A stretch of 37,273 bases of DNA. It comes from Acidimicrobiaceae bacterium. GTDB taxonomy: Bacteria > Actinomycetota > Acidimicrobiia > Acidimicrobiales > UBA8592. The position numbers and the translations under genes are program-made. The notes below the pieces were generated by a model. It did not search any database. It worked only from the letters and a program-made list of their open reading frames with translations, and was not told the origin of the DNA. Shown piece by piece: positions 7,901 to 16,153 of the stretch; the stretch's first letter is position 1; every line of letters begins with the position of its first letter. The DNA lies in the NCBI GenBank assembly GCA_024641655.1, contig JAHECR010000033.1, positions 1 through 37,273 on the forward strand, given 5' to 3'.

Positions 7901-9181
7901 CTACACGGGGCGGATGAAGATTCCCGCCCGCACCTTGGGGTCGAAGTACGTGCTCTTCGGGGGAAACGTTCCGCCGGCGTCGACGACCGCCATGATCTGC
8001 GACATCGACGGAGGGTACAGCGCGAACGCGACCCCACCGGTCGCGTCGACCCGCCGGCGCAACACTTCGGCGTCCACGACCCCCGGCAGGTACTCGAGGC
8101 GAGCATCGGCCCCCGCTTCGTCGACCTCCAGCACCGGACCGAGGATCCGTTGCTGGAGCACTGCAGCATCCACTCCGGCGGTCCCAGCGCCGGCATCGAC
8201 GATCGCGTACCACCGCCCGTCGAGATACATGGCGAACTGCCCCGCCGACGAAGGTCCGGGGTCGGCTCTGTCAGCCAAGGCGGTGGCGGTGAACCCGACG
8301 TCTCGCAGCAGACCCAAGAACGCCCCTGGGGAGCGACCGGCGAGATCGGCAACGACGCGATGGAAGGCGTGGACGCGGAGCTCGCCCGCCGGGAACAGCG
8401 CTCCGAGCAGACGGCCGCCGGACTCGCCCGAACCCCGCCGTCGCCAGACCTCGAGCGCGGCGCTGACGCGATGATGGCCGTCGACGATGTAGGTGCACAC
8501 GTCGGCCAGCGCATCGCACAGCTGCCGGGCCACCTCCTCGGGCACCGACCACACCTGCTGGTCGAGCGCATCCTCCCGGCAGAACGAGAGCAGGGGTGCC
8601 GTGTCGGTCACCTGACGCACCAGCGCGTCGACGGCGGGACGGTCGCGGTAGGCCAGGGCCACGGGCGACACGCTCACCCCCAGACGTTCGAGGTCATCGG
8701 CCATCGCCGCCGTGCGCTGCGGCTGGATACGTTCGTGGGGAAGGATGCGCCCGCGGGCCCACCCGCCGAGATCGACGTCGCCGACAATCGCCGTCTGGCG
8801 GTGGCCCCGGTAGGTCAGACGATACGCGTAGAGGCCGGGCGGACGCACTTCCCCGAAGGCTCCAATCTGCAGCAACCGTCCGAGCGCGTCCTGGCTTCTC
8901 GATGCTGCCTGCTCGTCTCGGGCGCCGGCCCTTGATCCAGACGTCCGCTCCGCGCCCGCAGCGGACGTCTGGGTCACGTGCAGGAAAACGTACGGGTCAC
9001 GCGCCATCAGCTCGTGGCGTTCGGCGCGACCGATCGACCCATAGGGCGAAACGACCCGCTCGGCCCATTGCTGCTGAACCACTCGCGTCGCCGTCGGGTG
9101 GAGCAGCACCGGCGCGATCGGCTCGGGCGAGTTCACCTTCCAACGCGACCACCGGAGCGCCCCGGCGTCAAGCACCCCCAT
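7901..9181 (-). CDS. DUF1015 (SerK-related) family protein
   Basis: 426 residues from the ATG at 9181. The DUF1015 pattern is clear: an N-terminal PVLLHPTATRVVQQQ region, SPYGSIGRAERHELMARDPY, GLYAYRLTYRGHRQTAIVGDV, ILPHERIQPQR, a central IVDGHHRVSAALEV block, and the C-terminal YPPSMSQIMAVVDAGG followed by FPPKSTYFDPKVRAG. The family is related to ADP-dependent free serine kinase SerK and to ParB-like nucleotide-binding folds, with DGHHR as the likely active-site region; the present substrate is unknown. In many species the gene sits near D-3-phosphoglycerate dehydrogenase, which is not seen here. A longer frame to 9271 would overlap the divergent phosphoribosyltransferase start, so I prefer 9181. 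Confidence 0.85.
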   Translation of the reverse strand: MGVLDAGALRWSRWKVNSPEPIAPVLLHPTATRVVQQQWAERVVSPYGSIGRAERHELMARDPYVFLHVTQTSAAGAERTSGSRAGARDEQAASRSQDALGRLLQIGAFGEVRPPGLYAYRLTYRGHRQTAIVGDVDLGGWARGRILPHERIQPQRTAAMADDLERLGVSVSPVALAYRDRPAVDALVRQVTDTAPLLSFCREDALDQQVWSVPEEVARQLCDALADVCTYIVDGHHRVSAALEVWRRRGSGESGGRLLGALFPAGELRVHAFHRVVADLAGRSPGAFLGLLRDVGFTATALADRADPGPSSAGQFAMYLDGRWYAIVDAGAGTAGVDAAVLQQRILGPVLEVDEAGADARLEYLPGVVDAEVLRRRVDATGGVAFALYPPSMSQIMAVVDAGGTFPPKSTYFDPKVRAGIFIRPV

Positions 9182-9209
9182 CGAAAGGACGCTCGGCGGC
9201 CCCCAGCGA

Positions 9210-9215
9210 TAGGTT
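9210..9215 (+). promoter_or_regulatory. -10 element of the phosphoribosyltransferase gene
   Basis: TAGGTT lies 33 bases before the GTG at 9249 and would give an mRNA with a leader of about 26 bases carrying the GGAG ribosome site at 9238-9241. It sits in the 67-base gap shared with the divergent DUF1015 gene. Confidence 0.35.
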
Positions 9216-9248
9216 GGGGCGCCAAACGCAGCGACCTGGAGAACGACG

Positions 9249-9755
9249 GTGTCCGAAGAGCGGGAGATCATGGATTGGGCGGGCTACGGGGTCGCGGCCC
9301 GTGAGCTCGCGGGCCTCATCGCCGACGACGGCTACCAGCCCGACATCATCCTGGCCATCGCACGCGGTGGGTTGTTCGTCGCCGGTTCGCTCGGCTACGC
9401 GCTCTCCGTCAAGAACCTCTACGTGATGAACGTCGAGTACTACACCGGCGTCGACGAACGTCTGGAGGTACCGGTCGCGCTCCCGCCGTACCTCGACACG
9501 GTCGACCTGCGGGACTCGAACGTCCTCATCGCCGATGACGTCGCCGACACCGGCGCCACCTTGGCCTACGTCCACGAGTTCTGCCAGGGCGAGGTCGCCG
9601 ACGTTCGCACCGCGGTGTTGTTCGAGAAGTCGCCGTCGATCATCAAGTGCGAATACGTGTGGAAGCGCACCGACCTGTGGATCAACTTCCCCTGGTCGAC
9701 CGAGCCGCCCATCGTCTCTCCCAGCGGCGGACGTGCCCGGGTGCTCGACGCGTAG
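9249..9755 (+). CDS. Type I phosphoribosyltransferase, probably purine (xanthine/guanine-like)
   Basis: 168 residues. The PRPP-binding loop VLIADDVADTGATL is at residues 92-105 and the N-terminal block PDIILAIARGGLFVAGSLGY matches small purine phosphoribosyltransferases, especially archaeal-type xanthine/guanine salvage enzymes. These transfer ribose-5-phosphate from PRPP to a free base in the cytoplasm. The C-terminal WKRTDLWINFPWSTEPP resembles the base-binding hood of that group. GTG at 9249 has a GGAG 7 bases upstream; an ATG at 9270 is an alternative start. Its plus-strand neighbour 99 bases on is a xanthine dehydrogenase-type operon, which supports a purine substrate but does not prove it. 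Confidence 0.85.
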   Translation: MSEEREIMDWAGYGVAARELAGLIADDGYQPDIILAIARGGLFVAGSLGYALSVKNLYVMNVEYYTGVDERLEVPVALPPYLDTVDLRDSNVLIADDVADTGATLAYVHEFCQGEVADVRTAVLFEKSPSIIKCEYVWKRTDLWINFPWSTEPPIVSPSGGRARVLDA

Positions 9756-9839
9756 GACCCTCGCAGGTCGGTCCGATTCCGCGAACCGGTGCCTTGCACT
9801 GGCCTCGGTCGGAGGGGCAACGGCCCAGCCTGATCGCAC

Positions 9840-9845
9840 TAGGCT
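9840..9845 (+). promoter_or_regulatory. -10 element of the molybdenum hydroxylase operon
   Basis: TAGGCT ends 9 bases before the ATG at 9855, with no ribosome binding site between. This is the same hexamer and nearly the same distance as at gpsA and the FakA-like gene. Confidence 0.5.
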
Positions 9846-9854
9846 TCGGGGACC

Positions 9855-10742
9855 ATGAGCGTGCACATTGCGACCTCACTGAACGAGGCGATCGGCCTGC
9901 TCGCCGAGGATCCCACCCGGCAGGTGCTCGCGGGTGGCACCGACTTCATGGTCGAGGTGAACTACCGGCACCGTCGACCCCGACGGATCGTCGTCATCGA
10001 CCGGATCCCGGAGCTGCGGGCCTGGCACCGCGACGGCGATGACCTCGTGATCGGTGCCGGCGTCACCTACACCGATCTCCAGTCCCCGCAGATCGCCTCT
10101 CTCGTCCCCGCCCTGGCGCAGGCTGCGCGCACCGTCGGCTCCCCACAGATCCGCAATGCCGGCACCCTCGGCGGCAACGTGGCGACGGCGTCGCCCGCCG
10201 GTGACACCTTGCCGGTACTCGCGGCGCTCGACGCAACGGTGCGCTGCATCTGCACCGACGGCAGACGCGACGTCGGTCTCGACGAGTTCATCACCGGGGT
10301 CAAACGAACCTCTCTACGCCCCGGTGAGCTGATCGAGTCGATCCGGGTTCCCGTCCTCGACGGACCCCAGGAGTTCCTCAAGATCGGGACCCGCAACGCG
10401 ATGGTCATCTCGGTCGCCGGGTTGGCGCTCGTGATCGACACCGCCGGCCGGACCGCACGCGTTGCTCTCGGGTCGGTGGCGCCCACCCCGGTTCGGGCCG
10501 ACGACGCCGAGCGCTTCCTCGCGACGAGCATCGCATGGGACGCCAGCACGATCACCGACGAGGCCGTCGCCACCGCCGGCGACCTGGTGATGGCCGCAGC
10601 CGCTCCGATCGACGATCAACGCGGCACCGCTGCCTACCGACGCCACGCCGTGGGGGTGCTCGCCCGACGGGCGCTGCGTCGGGCATTCCCGACCTTTGCT
10701 CCTTCCCTTCCTTCCCCAGACGCGGCCGGAGGCCCGAGATGA
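9855..10742 (+). CDS. Xanthine dehydrogenase-type FAD subunit (CoxM family)
   Basis: 295 residues. This subunit passes electrons from the Fe-S protein to NAD or another acceptor through FAD. FAD-binding motifs are LAGGTDFMVEV near residue 26 and QIRNAGTLGGNVATASPAGD near residue 100, both strongly conserved in the CoxM/CutM family; the C-terminal CO dehydrogenase flavoprotein-like domain follows (VALGSVAPTPVRADDAERFL). It is the first gene of a three-gene operon in the order FAD, Fe-S, Mo. The Fe-S gene overlaps its stop by 4 bases (ATGA). The promoter TAGGCT stands just before its ATG. Confidence 0.93.
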   Translation: MSVHIATSLNEAIGLLAEDPTRQVLAGGTDFMVEVNYRHRRPRRIVVIDRIPELRAWHRDGDDLVIGAGVTYTDLQSPQIASLVPALAQAARTVGSPQIRNAGTLGGNVATASPAGDTLPVLAALDATVRCICTDGRRDVGLDEFITGVKRTSLRPGELIESIRVPVLDGPQEFLKIGTRNAMVISVAGLALVIDTAGRTARVALGSVAPTPVRADDAERFLATSIAWDASTITDEAVATAGDLVMAAAAPIDDQRGTAAYRRHAVGVLARRALRRAFPTFAPSLPSPDAAGGPR

Positions 10743-11227
10743 CCACCGAGCACTACGTGTTGAGCGTCAACGGACGCGATCACCCGGTACACGACGCCTG
10801 GCTCGGCGAGAGCCTCCTGTGGGTCCTGCGCGAGCGGCTCGGCCTGCCAGGATCGAAGAACGCCTGTGAGCAGGGCGAGTGCGGCTCCTGCTCGGTTCTC
10901 GTCGACGGCTCGCTCGTGTGCGCCTGCCTGGTCCTGGCCGCAGCCGCGGTCGGCAGGGAGATCCAAACGGTCGAGTCGCTCGGACACGATGGTGCGCTCT
11001 CGGTCGTCCAGCAGGCCTTCCTCGACGCCGGCGCGGTGCAATGTGGTTTCTGTACCCCAGGGCTCGTGATGGCGGTGGAGGACCTCCTCGCCCGCGAGCG
11101 CGCGCCCGGTGAGCTCCAGATCCGCGAGGCGATCTCGGGGAATCTCTGCCGCTGCACCGGCTACGGCCGCATCCTCGAAGCCATAAGGAGCGTGGCAGCT
11201 AATCGCGTGAGCGGAGACGCTCCGTGA
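10739..11227 (+). CDS. Xanthine dehydrogenase-type [2Fe-2S] subunit (CoxS family)
   Basis: 162 residues. The plant-type ferredoxin cluster is carried by CEQGECGSCSVLVDG with a following CAC, and the second cluster by VQCGFCTPG and GNLCRCTGYGRI, all expected cysteines present. It relays electrons from the molybdopterin subunit to the FAD subunit. The ATG at 10739 gives the canonical start (YVLSVNGRDHPV) and overlaps the FAD gene stop as ATGA; the longer upstream frame is arginine-rich shadow sequence. The stop overlaps the GTG of the next gene by 4 bases, so all three subunits are translationally coupled. Confidence 0.95.
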   Translation: MTTEHYVLSVNGRDHPVHDAWLGESLLWVLRERLGLPGSKNACEQGECGSCSVLVDGSLVCACLVLAAAAVGREIQTVESLGHDGALSVVQQAFLDAGAVQCGFCTPGLVMAVEDLLARERAPGELQIREAISGNLCRCTGYGRILEAIRSVAANRVSGDAP

Positions 11228-13536
11228 CGATCACCGACGCCGCGGTTGCAGGCGTGCACGCACCCAGGATCGGCGAGTCGGCTCCTCGGCCCGACGGCGT
11301 GCCGAAGGTCCGAGGTACCTTCGCGTTCTCGTCGGATCTGTGGGCCGACGACATGCTGTGGGGCCAGACGTTGCGATCGCCTCATCCCCATGCCCGCATC
11401 CGTGGCATCGACATCTCCGGCGCGCTCGCCATCGCGGGCGTTGCTGCGGTGTTGACCCACGAGGACGTCCCTGGACGCAACCTGTTCGGGCTCGAGCACC
11501 CCGACCAACCGGTGCTCGCGGTCGACGTCGTCCGGTACCAGGGCGAGCCGGTCGCGCTCGTGGCCGCCGATCATCCCGACGTGGCCCGCCGCGCCGCGGA
11601 CGCCATCGTCGTCGACTACGAGGTGCTCGCCCCGCTCGCCGACGCCGATGCCGCCATCACCGCCGACCCCGTCCACCCCGACGGCAACGTCGTGCGCCAT
11701 CTGGTCATCGATCATGGTGACCGCAGGGCCGTCGGCGAAGTCGTCGTGGAGGGAACCTACGAGGTCGGCATGCAGGACCAGGCCTTCATGGGCACCGAGT
11801 CGGGCCTCGCGATCCCCGCAGGTGACGGCACCATCGACCTGCATGTCTCGACCCAGTGGCTTCACTCCGATCAGCGTCAGATCGCCGCAGCGCTCGGACT
11901 CCCCGAGCCATCGGTCCGGCTCAGCCTTGCCGGTGTCGGCGGGGCATTCGGCGGCCGCGAGGACGTTAGCCTCCACATCCACCTCTGCCTGCTCGCGTTG
12001 CAGACCGGCCGTCCCGTGAAGATGGTCTACGACCGTGGCGAGTCGTTCCTCGGCCACGTGCACCGCCATCCCGCACGCATCCACTTCCGCCACCACGCCA
12101 CCGCTTCGGGCGATCTCGTCAAGGTCGAGGCCCGCATCGTCCTCGACGGAGGCGCGTACGCCTCGACGACCGCAGCGGTCCTCGCGAACGCGTGCTGTTT
12201 CGCGACCGGCCCCTACCGGGTGCCCAACGCCTACGTCGAAGGCTGGGGCGTCCGTACCAACAACCCCCCCTGCGGCGCCATGCGCGGCTTCGGCAACGTG
12301 CAGACGTGCTTCGCCGTGGAAGCCCAGATGGACCGGCTTGCCGCGGCGGTCGGCATCGACCCCGTGGAGTTGCGGCTCCGCAACGCCCTGGCGACCGGAG
12401 ACACCCTCATCACCGGACAGAGGATCGACGGAACGGCCCCCGTGCGCGAGGTGATCGAGCGGCTCGCCGCGCACCCGCTACCTCCTCCAGCACCCGACGA
12501 CGTGCTCGCGCGCCCGGGCGGCGCGGGGCGCACGAGCGACGCCTCCGAACTCCGGCGAGGCGTCGGGTTCGCGGTGTCGATCAAGAACCTCATGTTCTCC
12601 GAGGGATTCGACGACTACGCCGAGGCGCGGTGCACGGTCGACGACGCGATCGCAGTCGTGCAGAGCGCCTGCGCCGAGGTCGGTCAGGGGTTCGTCACCC
12701 TCGCGCAGCAGATCACGCGAGAGGTCCTGGGCCTGTCGGAGGTCCATCTGGCACCGATCGACACGTCCATCGGTTCGGCAGGATCCACCTCGGCGAGCCG
12801 CCAGACCTGGATGTCCGGTGGAGCGGTCCTGCGCGCATGCGAGGCCGTGCGCGACACCCTCCTGCGCGCGATCGCCGCCGAACGTTCGCTCCCTCTCGAC
12901 GCGCTCGAGCTCGTCGACGGGCGCGTCCGTTCACTCGACGGGTCCGTCGACCTCCCGGCCGCCGCGGCGTTCGCGGGTCGCGTCATCTCCGAGCACGTCA
13001 CCCATCGCCATGCGCCGACGACGACTCTCGACGCGAAGGGACAGGGACGGGCCCACGTGTCCTTCGCGTTCGCCGCCCACCGAGCCGTGGTCGACGTCGA
13101 CGTCGAGCTCGGACTGGTGAAGGTCGTCGAGATCGCCACCACCCAGGACGTCGGACGGGTCCTCAATCCCCTCCAGGCACGCGGCCAGATCGAAGGTGGG
13201 ATCGCCCAGGGCGTCGGCCTCGCGGTGATGGAGGAGATCGTCGTCCGAGACGGGCTGGTTCGCAACGCTTCGTTCACCGACTACCTCATCCCCACAGCGC
13301 TCGACATGCCCGAGGTCGCGATCGTGGCGTTGATCGAGCACCCTGAGCCCGGTGCCCCCTTCGGCGCCAAGGGGATCGGCGAGCCACCGGCAATTTCCTC
13401 CACCCCCGCAGTCGTGGCTGCGATCCGTGAGGCCACCGGGCTGGCGCTGTCGCGGGTGCCGGTCCGCCCCGACGACATCGCCCTCGCCTCTCCGGATCGG
13501 CACGGGTCGCCCGCTCCCGGCACGGACCCTTCCTAG
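11224..13536 (+). CDS. Xanthine dehydrogenase-type molybdopterin-binding subunit
   Basis: 770 residues, normal for the large subunit. It hydroxylates a purine or other heterocycle at the molybdenum cofactor. Visible family blocks are the N-terminal a/b hammerhead (DGVPKVRGTFAFSSDL ... PHPHARIRGIDIS), QDQAFMGTESGLAIP, GVGGAFGGREDVSLHIH, the substrate-side NNPPCGAMRGFGNVQ, GSAGSTSASRQTWMSGGAV and the catalytic-glutamate region FGAKGIGEPPAISSTPA near the C-terminus. The AMRGFG and FMGTES forms match bacterial xanthine dehydrogenases better than CO dehydrogenases, which carry a special CSFR loop. No xdhC-type maturation gene or MoCo gene is in the window. GTG start overlaps the upstream stop. Confidence 0.93.
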   Translation: MTITDAAVAGVHAPRIGESAPRPDGVPKVRGTFAFSSDLWADDMLWGQTLRSPHPHARIRGIDISGALAIAGVAAVLTHEDVPGRNLFGLEHPDQPVLAVDVVRYQGEPVALVAADHPDVARRAADAIVVDYEVLAPLADADAAITADPVHPDGNVVRHLVIDHGDRRAVGEVVVEGTYEVGMQDQAFMGTESGLAIPAGDGTIDLHVSTQWLHSDQRQIAAALGLPEPSVRLSLAGVGGAFGGREDVSLHIHLCLLALQTGRPVKMVYDRGESFLGHVHRHPARIHFRHHATASGDLVKVEARIVLDGGAYASTTAAVLANACCFATGPYRVPNAYVEGWGVRTNNPPCGAMRGFGNVQTCFAVEAQMDRLAAAVGIDPVELRLRNALATGDTLITGQRIDGTAPVREVIERLAAHPLPPPAPDDVLARPGGAGRTSDASELRRGVGFAVSIKNLMFSEGFDDYAEARCTVDDAIAVVQSACAEVGQGFVTLAQQITREVLGLSEVHLAPIDTSIGSAGSTSASRQTWMSGGAVLRACEAVRDTLLRAIAAERSLPLDALELVDGRVRSLDGSVDLPAAAAFAGRVISEHVTHRHAPTTTLDAKGQGRAHVSFAFAAHRAVVDVDVELGLVKVVEIATTQDVGRVLNPLQARGQIEGGIAQGVGLAVMEEIVVRDGLVRNASFTDYLIPTALDMPEVAIVALIEHPEPGAPFGAKGIGEPPAISSTPAVVAAIREATGLALSRVPVRPDDIALASPDRHGSPAPGTDPS

Positions 13537-13541
13537 GTCGT

Positions 13542-13563
13542 TGGGTCCGGGCCTCACGACCCA
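13542..13563 (+). terminator. Possible weak hairpin after the molybdenum hydroxylase operon
   Basis: TGGGTC and GACCCA pair around a 10-base loop 6 bases after the stop at 13536. No T-run follows, so termination is doubtful. Confidence 0.2.
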
Positions 13564-13587
13564 GGCACCCCTGCCGATGGAGACGTC

Positions 13588-14553
13588 ATGTCGACTCCGC
13601 TGTGCACCGTGCTGCTCGCGACGTTCAACCGCCGCCCCACGTTGATGAAGTGTCTCGATCATCTCGAGGCACAGGACATCGGCAAGAAGAACCTGCAGGT
13701 CATCGTCATCGACGACGGCTCCACCGACGGCACGCTGCCCGCGCTCGAGGCCCGGCCCGAAGCCCTCGGCGAGCTCGTCGTTCTGCACCAGGCGAACCTG
13801 GGTCCGAGCATCGCCCGAGACCGGGGACTCGAACACGCGACCGGACCGATCACGTTGTTCATCAACGACGACACGATCCTCGAGCCGTGGGCGGTGCGAA
13901 CCCACGTCGAACAGCATCAGAGGCACCCTCGGTCGATGATCCTCGGCACCTTCGACTTCATCGCTGAACACGCCGGCGCCCCCCTGTCACGGATGCTCAC
14001 CGAGACCCCGCACCTGTTCGCCTATCCCCTCATGGAGGACGGTGACGTCCTGCAGGCATGGCTGGGCGCCACGTGCAACATGAGCGTGCCAACGCCCGTG
14101 TCACGCTCGGTCGGGTTCGATCACCGGTTCTTCATCTATGCCGAGGACGTCGATTTCGCGCTGGGCGTGGAAGCATGCGGGTACACCCTTCGCTTCTGCG
14201 CCGGCGCCGTCGGCTGGCATGACCACCTGCTGACGCCCGAGTCGATCCGCAAGGCGTCGATCGTGCGCGGGGTGGGAGCAGCGCGACTGTCCCTCAAACG
14301 GGGTCCGACGGCCGGCCTGCTGCTCTCGGTTCGGCACACCGCCATGGACGAGGCCAGCTTCCGGCGGAGCCACGACGAAGCGGCCCAGACCCTCGATCTG
14401 CTCCTCGCCGCGTGCGGGCCCCTCGACGTGCCGCCGGTGGAGGCCTACCGGGCGCTCGCGGACATCTTCCGTATTGGGAACCTGCTGGGCCACATCGAAG
14501 AACCCGCAATGCGGGCCATGGCGTTCAGCGGGTCAGCGCTGGTTCCGGCCTGA
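13588..14553 (+). CDS. Family 2 glycosyltransferase
   Basis: 321 residues with one GT-A domain. TVLLATFNRRPTLMKCLDHL starts the nucleotide-sugar site, VIVIDDGSTDGTLPAL is the usual second block, LFINDDTILEP near residue 93 is the DXD-type metal site, and FIYAEDVDFALGVEACG near residue 185 carries the catalytic ED. No membrane helix is seen, so it acts in the cytoplasm or peripherally, adding a sugar to a glycan or lipid acceptor that cannot be named. GGAGA lies 6 bases before the ATG. Its last 29 bases overlap the 3' end of the opposite-strand glycosyltransferase. It is the first of three GT2 genes in a row. Confidence 0.92.
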   Translation: MSTPLCTVLLATFNRRPTLMKCLDHLEAQDIGKKNLQVIVIDDGSTDGTLPALEARPEALGELVVLHQANLGPSIARDRGLEHATGPITLFINDDTILEPWAVRTHVEQHQRHPRSMILGTFDFIAEHAGAPLSRMLTETPHLFAYPLMEDGDVLQAWLGATCNMSVPTPVSRSVGFDHRFFIYAEDVDFALGVEACGYTLRFCAGAVGWHDHLLTPESIRKASIVRGVGAARLSLKRGPTAGLLLSVRHTAMDEASFRRSHDEAAQTLDLLLAACGPLDVPPVEAYRALADIFRIGNLLGHIEEPAMRAMAFSGSALVPA

Positions 14554-16024
14554 AGGCTCCACCGCCGACGCAGACAGCGCGACGAGCGTCGTCGAGCGAC
14601 AGCACCTCGGCGCCCTCGAGCTGGTACGCGGCAGCCACGGCGTCGGTTGCCCCGTCGTGGAGCACCCGGGCCTCGATGTCGAGCGCGTCCACGATTGCGG
14701 GCACGCCTTCGCGGAAGAGGTCGTACGCGGCCACGACCGAGTCGATGGTCGCCGTTGTGGCCAACACCATCACCCGCGTCGGCGCCGCGCCTCGCTCGAC
14801 GGCGATGCCGTGCATCGCTTCGGCCACCGAAGCCGCCGACACCGGTGCGTCGGGGAGCGAGAGCGCGACCTCGACGACGGCGTGTTCGCGCTCTGCCGAG
14901 ACGACCGCATCGTCCAGCTTGCCGCGGACCACCCCGGCGATCGGCGGTTCGGAGCCGTGCCATGGCGGGGTCGCCATGTCGAGGAGCAGATCGGGTGATC
15001 GGCGGAGGAAGTCTGCCTGGCGGACGCCGGCCGCCGCGGCATCGCGCAACAAGGCGTTTGCCCGATAGCGGTCCCCGGATTGCGCCAAGGCCATGGCCAG
15101 GCCGCATTTCACGCCGGGGTCGGGGAATTCCCGCAGCGCGGCTCGGAACTGCTGTTCGGCCATGGCGAGGTGGCGGGGCCAGAGCAGGCCGGCCAGGAAC
15201 TGGTGCGTCCAGGCGCGGTTGCGGGGGTCCGAGGCATCGACCGCGGTGAGCTCGGGCACGACTTCCTCGAGCGCCAACCGCTCGAGCATCATCGCCACGC
15301 TCTCGCCGTGGGCCTCCCGAATTCGTTCCTGGCGACCCGATGCCGTCGAGTGGCTCTCCTCGTGGATCCGGTAGCGGATCAGACGATCGGGGAGGCCGAG
15401 GAAGCTGCAGCCATGCGCAGCGGCCTTGAACCAGAACTGGTGGTCGTGCATGTCGCCGACCTCCTGGAGGCCGACACGTAGCAGGATCGAGCGGTGGAAC
15501 ATCACCGTGGGATTCGGGATCGGGTTGCCCGCCACGAAATGCCATGGCCGGACGTCGCGCAGGACGTACGGCGAGGGCGTGTTGCGGAACTCGCCGTGTT
15601 TGATCAACCCGTGGTCGTCGATGAACACCGCGTCGTGATGGCACACGTCGAGCCCGGGTTCGGCGGCGAACACGGCGACCTGCCGTTCCAGCTTGTCCCG
15701 CCGCCAGACATCGTCGGCGTTGGCGATCGCGATGAGATCGTGGCGCGTCATGGCGAGCGCGTTGTTGAAGGTTTCGTGGAGCCGCTCTCGCCCGTGTGCG
15801 TCCTGGGTCTCGAGTCGGATGCGCGGGTCCCGTGCGGCGGCAGTGCGCACGATGTCGCTGGTTGCATCGGTGGAACCGTCGTCGACGACGCAGAGCTCGA
15901 AGTGTCGATGGGTCTGGTCGAGGATCGACACCAATGCTTCGGTCAGGTACCGCGCCCCGTTGTGCACGTACAGCACGATGCTTACGGGCACGCCGGCGTC
16001 GATGCGGTCGGGTCGATCTTCCAT
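14525..16024 (-). CDS. Family 2 glycosyltransferase with C-terminal helical/Rossmann-like extension
   Basis: 499 residues from the ATG at 16024. The N-terminal GT-A domain shows VSIVLYVHNGARYLTEAL, LCVVDDGSTDAT (residues 45-54) and the metal site IAIANADDVW near residue 104, with NPTVMFHRSILLRVG and DHQFWFKAAAHG further on. From about residue 290 TPR-like helices appear (AEQQFRAALREFPDPGVKCGLAMALAQSGDRYRANALLRDAA), then a final part with a Rossmann-like strand-helix pattern (TRVMVLATTATIDSVVAAYDLF). Upstream the frame stays open to 16414 but those residues encode the repeat region and do not resemble the family. It diverges from the 880-residue GT across a gap that holds two palindromes. Confidence 0.88.
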   Translation of the reverse strand: MEDRPDRIDAGVPVSIVLYVHNGARYLTEALVSILDQTHRHFELCVVDDGSTDATSDIVRTAAARDPRIRLETQDAHGRERLHETFNNALAMTRHDLIAIANADDVWRRDKLERQVAVFAAEPGLDVCHHDAVFIDDHGLIKHGEFRNTPSPYVLRDVRPWHFVAGNPIPNPTVMFHRSILLRVGLQEVGDMHDHQFWFKAAAHGCSFLGLPDRLIRYRIHEESHSTASGRQERIREAHGESVAMMLERLALEEVVPELTAVDASDPRNRAWTHQFLAGLLWPRHLAMAEQQFRAALREFPDPGVKCGLAMALAQSGDRYRANALLRDAAAAGVRQADFLRRSPDLLLDMATPPWHGSEPPIAGVVRGKLDDAVVSAEREHAVVEVALSLPDAPVSAASVAEAMHGIAVERGAAPTRVMVLATTATIDSVVAAYDLFREGVPAIVDALDIEARVLHDGATDAVAAAYQLEGAEVLSLDDARRAVCVGGGAFRPEPALTR

Positions 16025-16059
16025 GGCCACCGCATCGGCCGCATCCCGCTCCGACTTGA

Positions 16060-16084
16060 GTCTTCCGACCCAGGTCGCAAGACC
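16060..16084. repeat. 25-base imperfect palindrome, copy 1
   Basis: Arms GTCTTCCGACC and GGTCGCAAGAC around a two-base centre; 10 of 12 positions are symmetric. It is identical base for base to copy 2, which starts 35 bases later. It lies in the 129-base gap between two divergent glycosyltransferase starts. It may be an operator, or a member of a dispersed genomic repeat. Confidence 0.85.
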
Positions 16085-16094
16085 CAACCCCTCC

Positions 16095-16119
16095 GTCTTC
16101 CGACCCAGGTCGCAAGACC
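16095..16119. repeat. 25-base imperfect palindrome, copy 2
   Basis: Exact direct repeat of copy 1, separated by 10 bases (CAACCCCTCC). It ends 34 bases before the ATG at 16154. As RNA each copy would fold into a stem of GTCTT/AAGAC plus CGAC/GTCG with one C-C mismatch. No other copy was seen in the window. Confidence 0.85.
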
Positions 16120-16153
16120 TAAAGGACCTCGGGGTTCGGGCCGATTGAACGGC

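Noticed and set aside
16060..16119. The two palindromes as a minimal CRISPR array
   Set aside because: Only two copies, the spacer is 10 bases, and no cas gene is nearby.
15494..16153. N-terminal extension of the 880-residue glycosyltransferase
   Set aside because: This part lies wholly over the divergent glycosyltransferase and the repeat region, has no start signal and no domain character; ATG 16154 is preferred.
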